Source: Prochlorococcus marinus str. MIT 9302
Lineage (GTDB): Bacteria; Cyanobacteriota; Cyanobacteriia; PCC-6307; Cyanobiaceae
DNA length: 64,000 nt
Assembly: GCF_000759975.1 (NCBI RefSeq)
Contig: NZ_JNAM01000006.1
Span: 62,001-126,000 of the forward strand
Direction of reading: 5' to 3'
Under the pieces are notes generated by a model. The model was not told where the DNA came from and searched no databases. It was given only the letters and a program-made list of their open reading frames with translations. The position numbers were made by a program, and so were the translations under genes. Below are positions 1 through 8,451 of the stretch, piece by piece; the stretch's first letter is position 1; every line of letters begins with the position of its first letter.

Positions 1-211
1 CTGCTGAGGGCGGTATTAATAAATGGAATCCTGATGCTCCTATTACAACACCTGCAAGAAGCTCACCTACAATAGTTGGTAAACTTAGTCTTACTAAGAC
101 TTCTGCTAATGCTCTTGCGGCTAAAAAGATCAATAAAAATCTTATAACTCCTATCAACGTTTCAGCAACTTCTAAATCATGTGCACTTAATTCAGCAACT
201 AAAGAATACAT
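1..211 (-). CDS. Na+/H+ antiporter, CPA2 family (5' end only)
   Basis: The first 70 codons of a minus-strand gene run off the left edge of the window. The start is the ATG at 211-209. The translation begins MYSLVAELSAHDLEVAET and continues with a hydrophobic helix (about residues 18-40) and the segment LPTIVGELLAGVVIGASG (about 44-61). The P-x-x-x-G-E-L-x-x-G pattern is the one found at the first core helices of Kef/NapA-type monovalent cation:proton antiporters (CPA2). That family exchanges Na+ or K+ for protons across the inner membrane. The gene is divergent from glgP with 153 bp between the start codons. Only the N-terminus is visible, so ion specificity and any C-terminal domain cannot be judged. 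Confidence 0.72.
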   Translation of the reverse strand, partial: MYSLVAELSAHDLEVAETLIGVIRFLLIFLAARALAEVLVRLSLPTIVGELLAGVVIGASGFHLLIPPSA

Positions 212-364
212 ATGAAATGTGAGAAAAATAAACTACCTAATTGGAAGATAGTTTATTGAGGGCCCACTTTAAGAAATATGTAAGAAAAAAGCAAAAATAC
301 TCAACAAGTGTGGATCTGAAGTTACAACAAAGAAATTTCCTAAAAAATGGCTATTGTCTGATAT

Positions 365-2911
365 ATGGCTAATCCAATGAATTCCAACGAACCCTTCGAT
401 CTACGTCTGCCTACTCCAGGCTGCTACTTAGATCCTGAGAAAGCTGGCATGGATTCTGATGCTGTTTTTCAAGGTATGACAGCTCATCTTTTCTATACAC
501 TTGGAAAATTAGCTACTTCTGCAAGTCCTCATGACTTGTATATGGCTTTAAGTTACGCAGTTAAAGATAGGCTAATGACAAGATATTTAGCCAGTCAAGA
601 AGTCATAAGAAAAAAACCACAAAAAACAGTAGCTTACTTATCAGCAGAATTTTTAATAGGTCCTCAATTAAGTAATAACCTCCTTAATCTTGGCATAACT
701 CAAGAGGCAGAAGATGCTTTAAAGAGATTTGGCATTGAATCATTGTCAACAATTCTTGAAGTAGAAGAAGAACCAGGACTAGGTAATGGTGGACTTGGCA
801 GACTTGCTGCATGTTATATGGAGTCCTTAGCATCTCTACAAGTTCCAGCAGTAGGATATGGTATTAGATATGAATTTGGCATTTTCAATCAGTTAATTAG
901 AGATGGCTGGCAAGTTGAAGTTACTGATAAATGGCTAAAAGGTGGATGGCCCTGGGAACTGCCACAACCTGATGAATCATGTTTTGTTGGATTTGGTGGC
1001 AGAACTGAAAGTTATAGAGATGATAAAGGAAACTACAGATCAAGATGGATACCTTCAGAACATGCTATTGGAGTTCCTCATGATGTTCCTGTGTTAGGTT
1101 ACAGAGTAAATACATGTGACAGATTAAGATTATGGAGAGCTGATGCAACAGAGAGTTTTGACTTTTACGCCTTCAATATTGGTGATTACTATGGTGCAGT
1201 AGAAGAAAAAGTTGCGTCTGAAACTCTTTCAAAAGTTCTATATCCTAATGATGGAACTGATGAAGGTAGAAGATTAAGACTTAAACAACAACACTTTTTT
1301 GTAAGTTGTTCTCTTCAGGATATGTTGAGAAGCCTTGAAAAAAGATCAATCCCCATAACAGAATTTTCTAAACATTGGACAGTACAACTAAATGATACTC
1401 ATCCTGCTATTGCAGTAGCTGAATTAATGAGACTACTTATTGACCAATATCAAATAGGTTGGGAAAAAGCTTGGAACATAACAACTTCTTCAGTAGCTTA
1501 TACCAACCATACGTTACTTCCAGAAGCTTTAGAGAAATGGGATTTAGGTTTGTTTAATGATCTCCTTCCTCGTCATCTAGAAATTATTTATGAAATTAAT
1601 TGGAGATTTCTTCAACAATTAAGACTGCGTTACCCTGGAGATGACAAAATCCTTCAAAAGCTTTCAATAATTGATGAAGAAGGCTCTAAATCAGTACGAA
1701 TGGCTCACTTGGCTACAATTGGAGCACATCATATAAATGGGGTAGCAGCTCTTCACTCAGATCTTATAAAAAGACAACTCCTTCCTGAATTTGCAGAACT
1801 GTGGCCTGAAAAATTTACAAATGTTACCAATGGAGTTACTCCAAGAAGATGGGTTGCCCTCTCGAATCCATCCTTATCTAATCTTCTAGAGGAAGAAGTT
1901 GGTCCTGATTGGATAACAAATATGGAACTTCTGAAAAAATTAGAAGAAAAAAAAGATGATACAAATTTTTTACAAAAATTTGAAGAAACTAAATTAACTG
2001 GCAAACGAAAATTATCTAGTTTTATCCATTCCAAAACAGGTATACTTGTCGATCCATCAAGTTTATTTGATGTTCAAGTAAAAAGAATCCATCAATATAA
2101 AAGGCAACATTTAAATGCCCTACAAATTATTGCTCAATATTTAAGAATCAAAAATGGTACAAACAAATATGAAGTACCAAGAACAATAATATTTGGGGGT
2201 AAAGCTGCGCCGGGTTACTTTATGGCAAAACTAATGATTCGATTCATTAATGGTATTGCTGATGTTGTCAATTCTGATCCTGATATGGATGGTCTACTAA
2301 GAGTTGTTTTTTTACCTGACTATAATGTAAAACTTGGTGAAATAGTTTATCCAGCAACCGATCTTTCAGAACAAATTTCAACTGCCGGAAAAGAAGCATC
2401 TGGAACTGGAAATATGAAGTTTGCCATGAATGGAGCATTGACTATTGGAACCTTAGATGGAGCTAATGTGGAATTAAGAGATCTTGTGAAAAAAGAAAAT
2501 TTCTTCCTTTTTGGAAAAACTGAAAGTGAAATTATGGATTTAAAAAATAATAATTACTCGCCCAAAACTTTTATTAATCAATGTCCAGAGCTAACAGAGG
2601 TTATACGTTTAATTGAAATTGGTCACTTTAGTAACGGGGATAAAGAATTATTTAAACCTTTATTAAATAGCTTGACTGGATATGACCCATTCTTTGTAAT
2701 GGCTGACTTCGAAGATTACTTAAATAAACAAGATGAAGTAAGTAAATGCTGGAATAATAAAAAATCTTGGAATAAAATGGCATTATTAAATACAGCAAGA
2801 TCAGGATATTTTTCATCAGATAGATCTATTAGAGAATATTGCCAATCAATTTGGAAAGTCTCACCAATGCCTGTAGAGATTACTTGCGATGTAGAAGAAA
2901 TAACTAGTTAA
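365..2911 (+). CDS. glgP: Glycogen phosphorylase
   Basis: This enzyme (848 aa) releases glucose-1-phosphate from alpha-1,4-glucan using pyridoxal phosphate and inorganic phosphate, and mobilises stored glycogen at night in cyanobacteria. Family marks are the N-terminal VAYLSAEFLIG and EPGLGNGGLGRLAACYMES blocks, QLNDTHPAIAVAELMR in the middle, and the PLP-lysine signature EASGTGNMKFAMNGA, with the Schiff-base lysine at about residue 685. Length agrees with the GT35 family (about 800-850). The ATG at 365 is used because the in-frame ATG at 347 meets a stop four codons later. The 3' end overlaps the convergent small gene by 8 bp. No regulatory site is evident. Confidence 0.96.
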   Translation: MANPMNSNEPFDLRLPTPGCYLDPEKAGMDSDAVFQGMTAHLFYTLGKLATSASPHDLYMALSYAVKDRLMTRYLASQEVIRKKPQKTVAYLSAEFLIGPQLSNNLLNLGITQEAEDALKRFGIESLSTILEVEEEPGLGNGGLGRLAACYMESLASLQVPAVGYGIRYEFGIFNQLIRDGWQVEVTDKWLKGGWPWELPQPDESCFVGFGGRTESYRDDKGNYRSRWIPSEHAIGVPHDVPVLGYRVNTCDRLRLWRADATESFDFYAFNIGDYYGAVEEKVASETLSKVLYPNDGTDEGRRLRLKQQHFFVSCSLQDMLRSLEKRSIPITEFSKHWTVQLNDTHPAIAVAELMRLLIDQYQIGWEKAWNITTSSVAYTNHTLLPEALEKWDLGLFNDLLPRHLEIIYEINWRFLQQLRLRYPGDDKILQKLSIIDEEGSKSVRMAHLATIGAHHINGVAALHSDLIKRQLLPEFAELWPEKFTNVTNGVTPRRWVALSNPSLSNLLEEEVGPDWITNMELLKKLEEKKDDTNFLQKFEETKLTGKRKLSSFIHSKTGILVDPSSLFDVQVKRIHQYKRQHLNALQIIAQYLRIKNGTNKYEVPRTIIFGGKAAPGYFMAKLMIRFINGIADVVNSDPDMDGLLRVVFLPDYNVKLGEIVYPATDLSEQISTAGKEASGTGNMKFAMNGALTIGTLDGANVELRDLVKKENFFLFGKTESEIMDLKNNNYSPKTFINQCPELTEVIRLIEIGHFSNGDKELFKPLLNSLTGYDPFFVMADFEDYLNKQDEVSKCWNNKKSWNKMALLNTARSGYFSSDRSIREYCQSIWKVSPMPVEITCDVEEITS

Positions 2912-3359
2912 TATTTTTCTTATCTGGGAAATCTGGAGTTTGATGAAATAATCTGTTTAGAATTATCCTATCCACATTTAATGGGTCTGGTGCTAATTCA
3001 TTTGCAATTTCTTTAAATTTTGCTTCAATATTGTTTGAAAGTTTTATATCAAAAATTCTTTCCATTAATGCTTCAATTGAATATAAATAAGCATTAACAC
3101 TTTCAAGCTCATCTAAAGCATCAGTAATATCTTCAACAGATATATGTTTTCCTTCTAGAGTTATATCTTCACTGGATTGTCTTTCCGTTAGTTGTCTCTC
3201 CAATTCGTTAGTAACCTTACTACAAAGGGTTCTGAACGATTGAATTGATGCCCAATTTAATTCTTGTTGCTGCTTAAAGGTAGGAAATTGTCTAATCAGA
3301 CGATCATGCTCTTTGTAAAATCTCTGACAATCTGGGCATTGACATGGTTCTTCAGCCAA
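2904..3359 (-). CDS. Conserved-type hypothetical protein with N-terminal Cys cluster
   Basis: A 151-residue soluble protein that I do not recognise. It starts with MAEEPCQCPDCQRF, so three cysteines (C-x-C-x-x-C) lie in the first 11 residues and could bind a metal. The rest is charged and probably helical (long runs around ELERQLTERQ and DALDELESVNAYLYSIEALMERIF). The start is TTG at 3359; the only alternative in this frame upstream is closed by a stop at 3380-3378. It overlaps the end of glgP by 8 bp in convergent orientation and lies 31 bp downstream of another small minus-strand gene, so the two are probably co-transcribed. Function unknown. Confidence 0.75.
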   Translation of the reverse strand: MAEEPCQCPDCQRFYKEHDRLIRQFPTFKQQQELNWASIQSFRTLCSKVTNELERQLTERQSSEDITLEGKHISVEDITDALDELESVNAYLYSIEALMERIFDIKLSNNIEAKFKEIANELAPDPLNVDRIILNRLFHQTPDFPDKKNIN

Positions 3360-3390
3360 AAGAAAACATAACTCTTTTTATATCATCTCA

Positions 3391-3723
3391 CTATTTGGGC
3401 AAAATTGTAGGACCATCCAATAATTCGTCATTTTCATCAAGAGAATCTGGACTATCAGGCAAAGGTATCTCAATACTAGTAACCAAGTTGATGACATCTC
3501 TTAGTCTCATAGAATCAGCAAACCATCCCATTGCTTGTTCAGCATCTCCTCTTTTTTCAGCATCATTTGCTTGATCTTCATGAGCTTCTGCCAATAAAGC
3601 AAGCCAGCATAAACATCTTGCTTGAACTATTGAAAGATCTAAATCATTAGGTTGGGATTTAGAAATGCGTTCATGCTCTTGTTGAATTAAGAGTTTTAAA
3701 CGCATATCGTGCAACTTAGCCAT
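3391..3723 (-). CDS. Small hypothetical protein, helical, acidic C-terminus
   Basis: A 110-residue soluble protein with an ATG start. Residues 1-75 look like helical hairpins (LQ/AR/EA-rich, including ARCLCWLALLAEAHEDQANDAEKRGDAEQAMGWFADSMRLRDVI), with a spacing reminiscent of a single TPR-like helix pair. The tail (about 85-110) is acidic and proline-rich. No catalytic motif is visible and I do not recognise the family. It sits upstream of the Cys-cluster gene on the same strand (31 bp apart). Its own promoter would lie in the 78 bp between it and tRNA-Arg. Confidence 0.75.
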   Translation of the reverse strand: MAKLHDMRLKLLIQQEHERISKSQPNDLDLSIVQARCLCWLALLAEAHEDQANDAEKRGDAEQAMGWFADSMRLRDVINLVTSIEIPLPDSPDSLDENDELLDGPTILPK

Positions 3724-3801
3724 AAAAGATTTATTACTAACTATACGCTAGCTAGAGAGTAGCAAGTTTGCACACATACTACATATAGTTTTTTAATTTT
3801 A

Positions 3802-3875
<74 letters not shown>

Positions 3876-3879
3876 AATA

Positions 3880-3913
3880 GATGATTTTTGGAGTATTAAG
3901 CACTATGCTAAAT
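3880..3913 (+). promoter_or_regulatory. Probable rnpB promoter region
   Basis: The 38 bp between tRNA-Arg and the predicted 5' end of RNase P RNA must hold the rnpB promoter. A -10-like TATGCT lies at 3904-3909, roughly 5-8 bp before the predicted transcript start. No convincing -35 element is visible. The start site is inferred from the P1 helix, not measured. Confidence 0.4.
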
Positions 3914-4290
3914 GAAAGCAGGAGAGGCAATCGCAAAAAAGTTTTATTTTGTTTCCAAAATAAAACTTTTTTGAGGAAAGTCCGGGCTCCCACATGGTCA
4001 GGCTTGCTGGGTAATTCCCAGTGCGGGTAACCGTGAGGATAGTGCCACAGAAACATACCGCCGAATACTTTATGTATGGCAAGGGTGCAAGGGTGCGGTA
4101 AGAGCGCACCAGCAACATTGAGAAGTGTTGGCTAGGTAAACCCCGGCTGGGAGCAAGGCTTAGTAGATTTATGACCATTACACAATCTACTTTTAAGAGC
4201 CGCTTGAGACTGTGAAGTAATTCCAGCCCTAGATAGATGATTGCCCATCTTAATTAAGATGAACAGAACCCGGCTTATGACCTGCTTTCT
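3914..4290 (+). ncRNA. rnpB: RNase P RNA (catalytic subunit, bacterial A type)
   Basis: This RNA cleaves the 5' leader from pre-tRNAs. The 5' GAAAGCAGG pairs with the 3' CCTGCTTTC to form P1. Universal core blocks are present in order: GAGGAAAGTCCGGGCTCC (P4 5' region and J3/4), GCCACAGAAA, ACCGCCGA, a GGGTGCGGTAAGAGCGCACC hairpin, GGTAAACCCC and GGAGCAAGGC, AGAGCCGCTTGAG, and the 3' ACAGAACCCGGCTTATG block. P3 is an uninterrupted 17-bp A/T hairpin at 3935-3972 with a four-base TTTC loop. The boundaries come from P1 pairing, so either end may be off by a few bases. RNase III follows 24 bp downstream on the same strand. Confidence 0.96.
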
Positions 4291-4314
4291 AATTGTTGTG
4301 ATTTTTCAAATCAT

Positions 4315-5064
4315 ATGACTAATATAATTAACGAAAAAAGAATTAATCAAATAACTACTTTTTTAAAGTCTTTAAATATTAAATCAAAAAGATTTTCTGA
4401 GATAATTAGAACACAAAATGTTTCAGTAATTCAAGATTTTAATCAAGCATTTATCCATTCCTCAGAAGACAAAATAAGAAATTACGAAAAATTAGAATTC
4501 TTCGGAGATGCAGTACTCAGATTAGCTGCTTCTAATTTTATTGAAGAAAAATATCCTCAAATGAGTGTAGGGCAAAGATCAGAGCTAAGAGCACAAATTG
4601 TAAGTGATGAATGGTTAACTAAACTAGGTAGGGAAATTGGTATAGAGAAATTAATAATTAAAGGACCTAAAGCTCTTGGTGATGAAAATTCAAAAAATAC
4701 TATTATTGGTGAAGCTACAGAAGCTTTAATAGGTGCCGTTTACAAGTGCTTTAATTCAATTCAGGAAGTAAATATTTGGTTAGATGATATTTGGGAGAAA
4801 GATTCGGAAATATTTTTAAAAGCTCCATATAAATATAAATCGAAGACAGTTTTACAGGAGTGGTGTCAAAGTAAAGGTTTTGATTTGCCAGTTTATAAAA
4901 TAATTGAATTCTCAAAGAAAAATGGAGATCCTAAAAGGTTTGCTTGCGATATATTTATCGAAGGATTAAAAGAATCTTCTGCATTCGGGAAATCCCATAA
5001 ACAAGCAGAAACAAATGCAGCCAGAATCTTGCTAGAAAAGTTTATAAATATAGGTAAAATCTAA
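4315..5064 (+). CDS. rnc: Ribonuclease III
   Basis: RNase III (249 aa) is a double-strand-specific endonuclease that processes rRNA precursors and cuts structured mRNA. The nuclease signature NYEKLEFFGDAVL is at residues 56-68, with metal-binding acids E58, E61 and D65; the second acidic patch is GEATEALIGAVY, with E136 as the conserved catalytic glutamate and E133 where many members have Asp. A C-terminal dsRNA-binding domain occupies about residues 172-247 (KTVLQEWCQ ... SHKQAETNAARILLEKF). It begins 24 bp after the RNase P RNA. An imperfect hairpin (4298-4314) sits immediately before the ATG. The 3' neighbour is convergent ndhS. Confidence 0.96.
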   Translation: MTNIINEKRINQITTFLKSLNIKSKRFSEIIRTQNVSVIQDFNQAFIHSSEDKIRNYEKLEFFGDAVLRLAASNFIEEKYPQMSVGQRSELRAQIVSDEWLTKLGREIGIEKLIIKGPKALGDENSKNTIIGEATEALIGAVYKCFNSIQEVNIWLDDIWEKDSEIFLKAPYKYKSKTVLQEWCQSKGFDLPVYKIIEFSKKNGDPKRFACDIFIEGLKESSAFGKSHKQAETNAARILLEKFINIGKI

Positions 5065-5067
5065 TTT

Positions 5068-5253
5068 TTATACTATTTCTAAGTTGGTTAGCTGAAAAGT
5101 AATGAGTTTATCCCAATTACCTCCTTCAAAAAGAACAGCTGCTCGTTTTTTTGTAACTCTCTGTACAAACCCTTTATATCCTCTGTATATAGAGTTAGTG
5201 TCTTTTACAACAACAAAAGAACCAGGAAGAATAGGTTTAGTCGATAATTCCAT
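5068..5253 (-). CDS. ndhS: NAD(P)H dehydrogenase-1 subunit S
   Basis: A 61-residue SH3-like protein. The block [32 protein letters not shown] matches the cyanobacterial/chloroplast NdhS family (DUF3252) as I know it. NdhS forms the ferredoxin-docking edge of the NDH-1 complex on the thylakoid, which runs cyclic electron flow and respiration. Length is near the usual 60-70 residues for cyanobacterial members. It ends 3 bp from rnc (convergent), and its start is 24 bp from the divergent rimM start, so the two promoters must share or overlap that short gap. Confidence 0.78.
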   Translation of the reverse strand: MELSTKPILPGSFVVVKDTNSIYRGYKGFVQRVTKKRAAVLFEGGNWDKLITFQLTNLEIV

Positions 5254-5277
5254 AAAACACTTAATCTAATACAATAT

Positions 5278-5817
5278 ATGATAATTAAAAATGAATGGTT
5301 GGTTGTTGGATTAATAACATCATGTCATGGAATTAATGGTCAATTAAAGGTTAAATCTCTCAGTGATTTTGAAGAAAGATTTTTGGAACCGGGAATTAGA
5401 TGGTTGCAAAAAGAAAATGAACATCCTTCAGAAATTGAACTTACATCTGGTTTCAAACAGCCTGGGAAAGAAACCTTTATCATTAAACTTCAAGGAATAA
5501 ACACTAGAAATCATGCAGAGCAACTAAAAGAATTTAAAATTCTCGTAAAAACAAATAATCTTCCTAAATTAAAAAAGGACGAATTCCACTTGTTGGAACT
5601 TATAAATTTACAAGTAAAGACTTTAGAAAATGATGAATTAAAAATAATTGGAAAAGTTATTAATTTAGAAAATGAAAAAAATAATTTACTTGTTATTAAA
5701 CTATTGAAAAATCAAAAGAAAGTTTTAATACCATTTGTTAAAGAAATAGTCCCGCTGGTAGATATAAAAAATAATTTTCTGATCATCAATCCTCCAAAGG
5801 GACTTTTAGAACTATAA
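5278..5817 (+). CDS. rimM: 16S rRNA processing protein RimM
   Basis: RimM (179 aa) assists maturation of the 30S head by binding S19 and 16S rRNA. The N-terminal barrel starts with [24 protein letters not shown] (residues 7-30), with the family's G-x-I-x-x-x-x-G-x-x-G-x-x-K/R-V pattern, and the C-terminal PRC-barrel-like part contains [13 protein letters not shown] and [25 protein letters not shown] (about 100-175). Length is normal. It is divergent from ndhS and convergent with glmS, which ends 32 bp away. No trmD or rpsP neighbour is present, unlike in many bacteria. Confidence 0.93.
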   Translation: MIIKNEWLVVGLITSCHGINGQLKVKSLSDFEERFLEPGIRWLQKENEHPSEIELTSGFKQPGKETFIIKLQGINTRNHAEQLKEFKILVKTNNLPKLKKDEFHLLELINLQVKTLENDELKIIGKVINLENEKNNLLVIKLLKNQKKVLIPFVKEIVPLVDIKNNFLIINPPKGLLEL

Positions 5818-5849
5818 ATTTAAAAAGATAAAAATTTGTGAGAAACTAA

Positions 5850-7745
5850 TCATTCCACAGTTACACTTTTAGCTAAATTTCTTGGTTGATCAACGTCAAG
5901 TCCTCTATGAGCTGCTATATGGTAACTCAATAATTGTAAAGGCACTATGTTAAATAAAGGTGAAACCCATTCGTTAGAGGAAGGAACTTTCATTAAATAG
6001 TCAAAGATTTCAGTCCCATTACATTCAGGAGCGATCCCAATCAAATATGAATCTCTAGCTTTTGCTTCTTGAGCATTACTTATAACTTTATCAAAAACTT
6101 CATCCGGGGAGGCAATAGAAATCACAGGTACTTTTTTATCTAACAAAGCTATTGGACCATGTTTCATTTCACCAGCTGGATATCCAGCTGCATGAATATA
6201 ACTAATTTCTTTGAGTTTTAATGCTCCTTCAAGAGCAATAGGATAATTTATACCTCTTCCTAAAAAGATAACATCTTTAATATTAAAAAAATCATGCGCT
6301 AGCTTTTCTGAAGATTTATTATGTTGTTCTAAAAGATCTTCTATTAATGGGGGCAGTTTTATAAGTTCTGTTATTAATTTACCTATTTCTTCTGAGCTTT
6401 GACTACCTTTAATTTGCGCAAATTTTATAGCTAATCCATAAAAAGAAAGTAATTGTGCAAAAAAAGTTTTTGTTGCTGCAACTCCCACTTCAATTCCTGC
6501 ACAAATGTCAATTATGTTTGAAACCTGCCTTCCTATCGAGCTCTCTTTTCTATTTGTTATCGCAATAAGATTAGGTTTAAATTTTTTATCTTCTATAGAA
6601 GACCTTCTTTTAATTTCCATATCGATAGCTGCAATTGTATCAGCAGTTTCTCCAGATTGAGTAACTCCAATAGTTAATGTATTAGGCAGGAGTGGAGGTG
6701 GTGAATATCGAAATTCGCTTGCATAAAAAACATTTGTAGGAATACCTGAAAATTGCTCTAATAAAAAGCTACCCACCATTGCAGCATGTTTACTTGTACC
6801 ACAAGCAATAATTTCAATTTTTTCAATTGATTCAAAAAACTTTGTATCAAATGGATAATTAATTTGATATTGGTCCTCTTCTAAATCATGAATTACATAA
6901 TTTTCCAACCAGTTTTTTGCAGTACCTGGCTGATCATATATCTCTTTTAACATATAGTGTTTAAAATTCATCTTATCCATTATTTGATCTGAGACTTTTA
7001 GCGAAACTGGATTTCGATATTGTCTCTCGTTGTTTATGTCATATATTTCTATTCCAAGAGGAGTTAATAAAGCTATTTCTTCATCCTCCATAGGCAAAAT
7101 AATGTTTGTAAAATTTGCAATAGCTGGAGTATCACTAGCACAAATAAATTCTCCCTCGCCCAAGCCAATAATCAAAGGGGCCTGTCTTCTTGCAACTACC
7201 AGAGAGGTTGGAGCCCCAGCCCATAAAACGGCCAAGGCATAAGATCCTTCCAAATCAGATATTACATTTCTCACAGCCACTAATAATGTTGAACCATTAT
7301 TATCAAGATTCAGTTTACTTAATGTCTTTAATTCTCTTTCAATAAGATGGGGTATTACTTCCGTATCTGTATCAGAATTAAAAATAATACCCTCTTTCTG
7401 TAATTTATTTTTTAAATCTTGGAAATTTTCAATAATGCCATTTTGAACAACAGCTATAGTTCCTGAACCATCCATATGAGGATGGGCATTTTTAACCACA
7501 GGTTTTCCATGAGTTGCCCATCGAGTATGACCTATACCCACAGTTCCTGGAATATTCTCGCCGTTAAGATTATTTTTTAAGTTCTTAAGTTTTCCCTCTG
7601 CTTTGTTACAAATAATAGAATTTGTTTCAGAATTAATAATTGCTATACCTGCAGAATCATACCCTCTATATTCAAGTTTTTCTAAACCATTAATTAATAA
7701 TGGTAAAGCTTTTTTATACCCAGTTACAGCAACTATTCCACACAT
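5850..7745 (-). CDS. glmS: Glutamine--fructose-6-phosphate aminotransferase
   Basis: GlmS (631 aa) makes glucosamine-6-phosphate from fructose-6-phosphate and glutamine, the first step toward UDP-GlcNAc for peptidoglycan and LPS. The true start is the ATG at 7745, giving MCGIVAVTGY: Cys2 becomes the N-terminal nucleophile after Met removal, so the longer start 18 bp upstream would inactivate the glutaminase. The Ntn glutaminase domain holds GIGHTRWATHG and NGIIENF; two SIS domains follow (ACGTSKHAAMVG, SQSGETADT; then GRGINYPIALEGALKLKE), ending in the family tail LAKSVTVE. Upstream DNA has a 25-nt A/T inverted repeat but no glmS ribozyme core that I can recognise. Confidence 0.97.
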   Translation of the reverse strand: MCGIVAVTGYKKALPLLINGLEKLEYRGYDSAGIAIINSETNSIICNKAEGKLKNLKNNLNGENIPGTVGIGHTRWATHGKPVVKNAHPHMDGSGTIAVVQNGIIENFQDLKNKLQKEGIIFNSDTDTEVIPHLIERELKTLSKLNLDNNGSTLLVAVRNVISDLEGSYALAVLWAGAPTSLVVARRQAPLIIGLGEGEFICASDTPAIANFTNIILPMEDEEIALLTPLGIEIYDINNERQYRNPVSLKVSDQIMDKMNFKHYMLKEIYDQPGTAKNWLENYVIHDLEEDQYQINYPFDTKFFESIEKIEIIACGTSKHAAMVGSFLLEQFSGIPTNVFYASEFRYSPPPLLPNTLTIGVTQSGETADTIAAIDMEIKRRSSIEDKKFKPNLIAITNRKESSIGRQVSNIIDICAGIEVGVAATKTFFAQLLSFYGLAIKFAQIKGSQSSEEIGKLITELIKLPPLIEDLLEQHNKSSEKLAHDFFNIKDVIFLGRGINYPIALEGALKLKEISYIHAAGYPAGEMKHGPIALLDKKVPVISIASPDEVFDKVISNAQEAKARDSYLIGIAPECNGTEIFDYLMKVPSSNEWVSPLFNIVPLQLLSYHIAAHRGLDVDQPRNLAKSVTVE

Positions 7746-7753
7746 AAGGTTAC

Positions 7754-7778
7754 TTTTTTTCAATTATATTGAAAAAAA
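7754..7778. repeat. A/T inverted repeat between psaC and glmS
   Basis: Seven T, then CAAT, a TAT loop, ATTG and seven A form 11-bp complementary arms. It ends 9 bp upstream of the glmS ATG on the minus strand and lies 48 bp past the psaC stop. It may be a weak intrinsic terminator for psaC or a 5'-leader hairpin for glmS; with only two G/C pairs either role is uncertain. Confidence 0.45.
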
Positions 7779-7825
7779 AAGCGTAATTATTAAAAAATGG
7801 ACTCTCTTAAAACTGCACTATAAAA

Positions 7826-8095
<270 letters not shown>

Positions 8096-8096
8096 T

Positions 8097-8105
8097 TATA
8101 TAATA
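8097..8105 (-). promoter_or_regulatory. Candidate psaC -10 element
   Basis: Reading the minus strand, TATTAT (8105-8100) overlaps TATATA (8102-8097), 26-29 bp upstream of the psaC ATG. No clear -35 is seen, as is common in this group. In other cyanobacteria RpaB binds HLR1 sites near photosystem I genes; only one half-site-like TTACAAA (8114-8120, plus strand) is visible here, so that control is not supported by sequence alone. Confidence 0.4.
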
Positions 8106-8204
8106 CTATTGTCTTACAAAGAAATTAAAAAAATTAAGATATGCTTCACTCTTGTTAACTCTAGGGCATAAAATCATATAGATAATTAGTAAATTTCATA
8201 AACT

Positions 8205-8444
8205 ATGTCACAAGAAATCCTCGAAAAAGTCTGTTCTATTGTTTCAGAGCAATTAAGCGTTGAAGCAGGAGAAGTGAAATCAGATTCAAATTTCCAAAAT
8301 GATTTAGGTGCAGATTCTCTAGATACCGTTGAATTAGTGATGGCTCTAGAAGAAGCATTTGATATTGAAATACCTGATGAAGCAGCTGAAGGAATTGCAA
8401 CAGTTGGCGATGCTGTAAAATTCATCGAAGAAAAAAAAGGTTAA
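8205..8444 (+). CDS. acpP: Acyl carrier protein
   Basis: ACP (79 aa) carries growing acyl chains on a phosphopantetheine arm in type II fatty acid synthesis. The attachment site is DSL within [18 protein letters not shown], with Ser38 as the modified residue. The protein is very acidic and has the usual three-helix pattern. It lies 7 bp before fabF on the same strand, so the two form the standard acpP-fabF operon. It is divergent from psaC. Confidence 0.98.
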   Translation: MSQEILEKVCSIVSEQLSVEAGEVKSDSNFQNDLGADSLDTVELVMALEEAFDIEIPDEAAEGIATVGDAVKFIEEKKG

Positions 8445-8451
8445 TAGAAGG

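Noticed and set aside
7746-7825. Possible glmS ribozyme in the glmS leader
   Set aside because: The 80-bp gap is too short and too A/T-rich to hold the conserved ribozyme core; only a simple inverted repeat is present.
8113-8130. HLR1 (RpaB) site upstream of psaC
   Set aside because: Only one TTACAAA-like half-site is visible; the second half needed for the direct repeat is missing.
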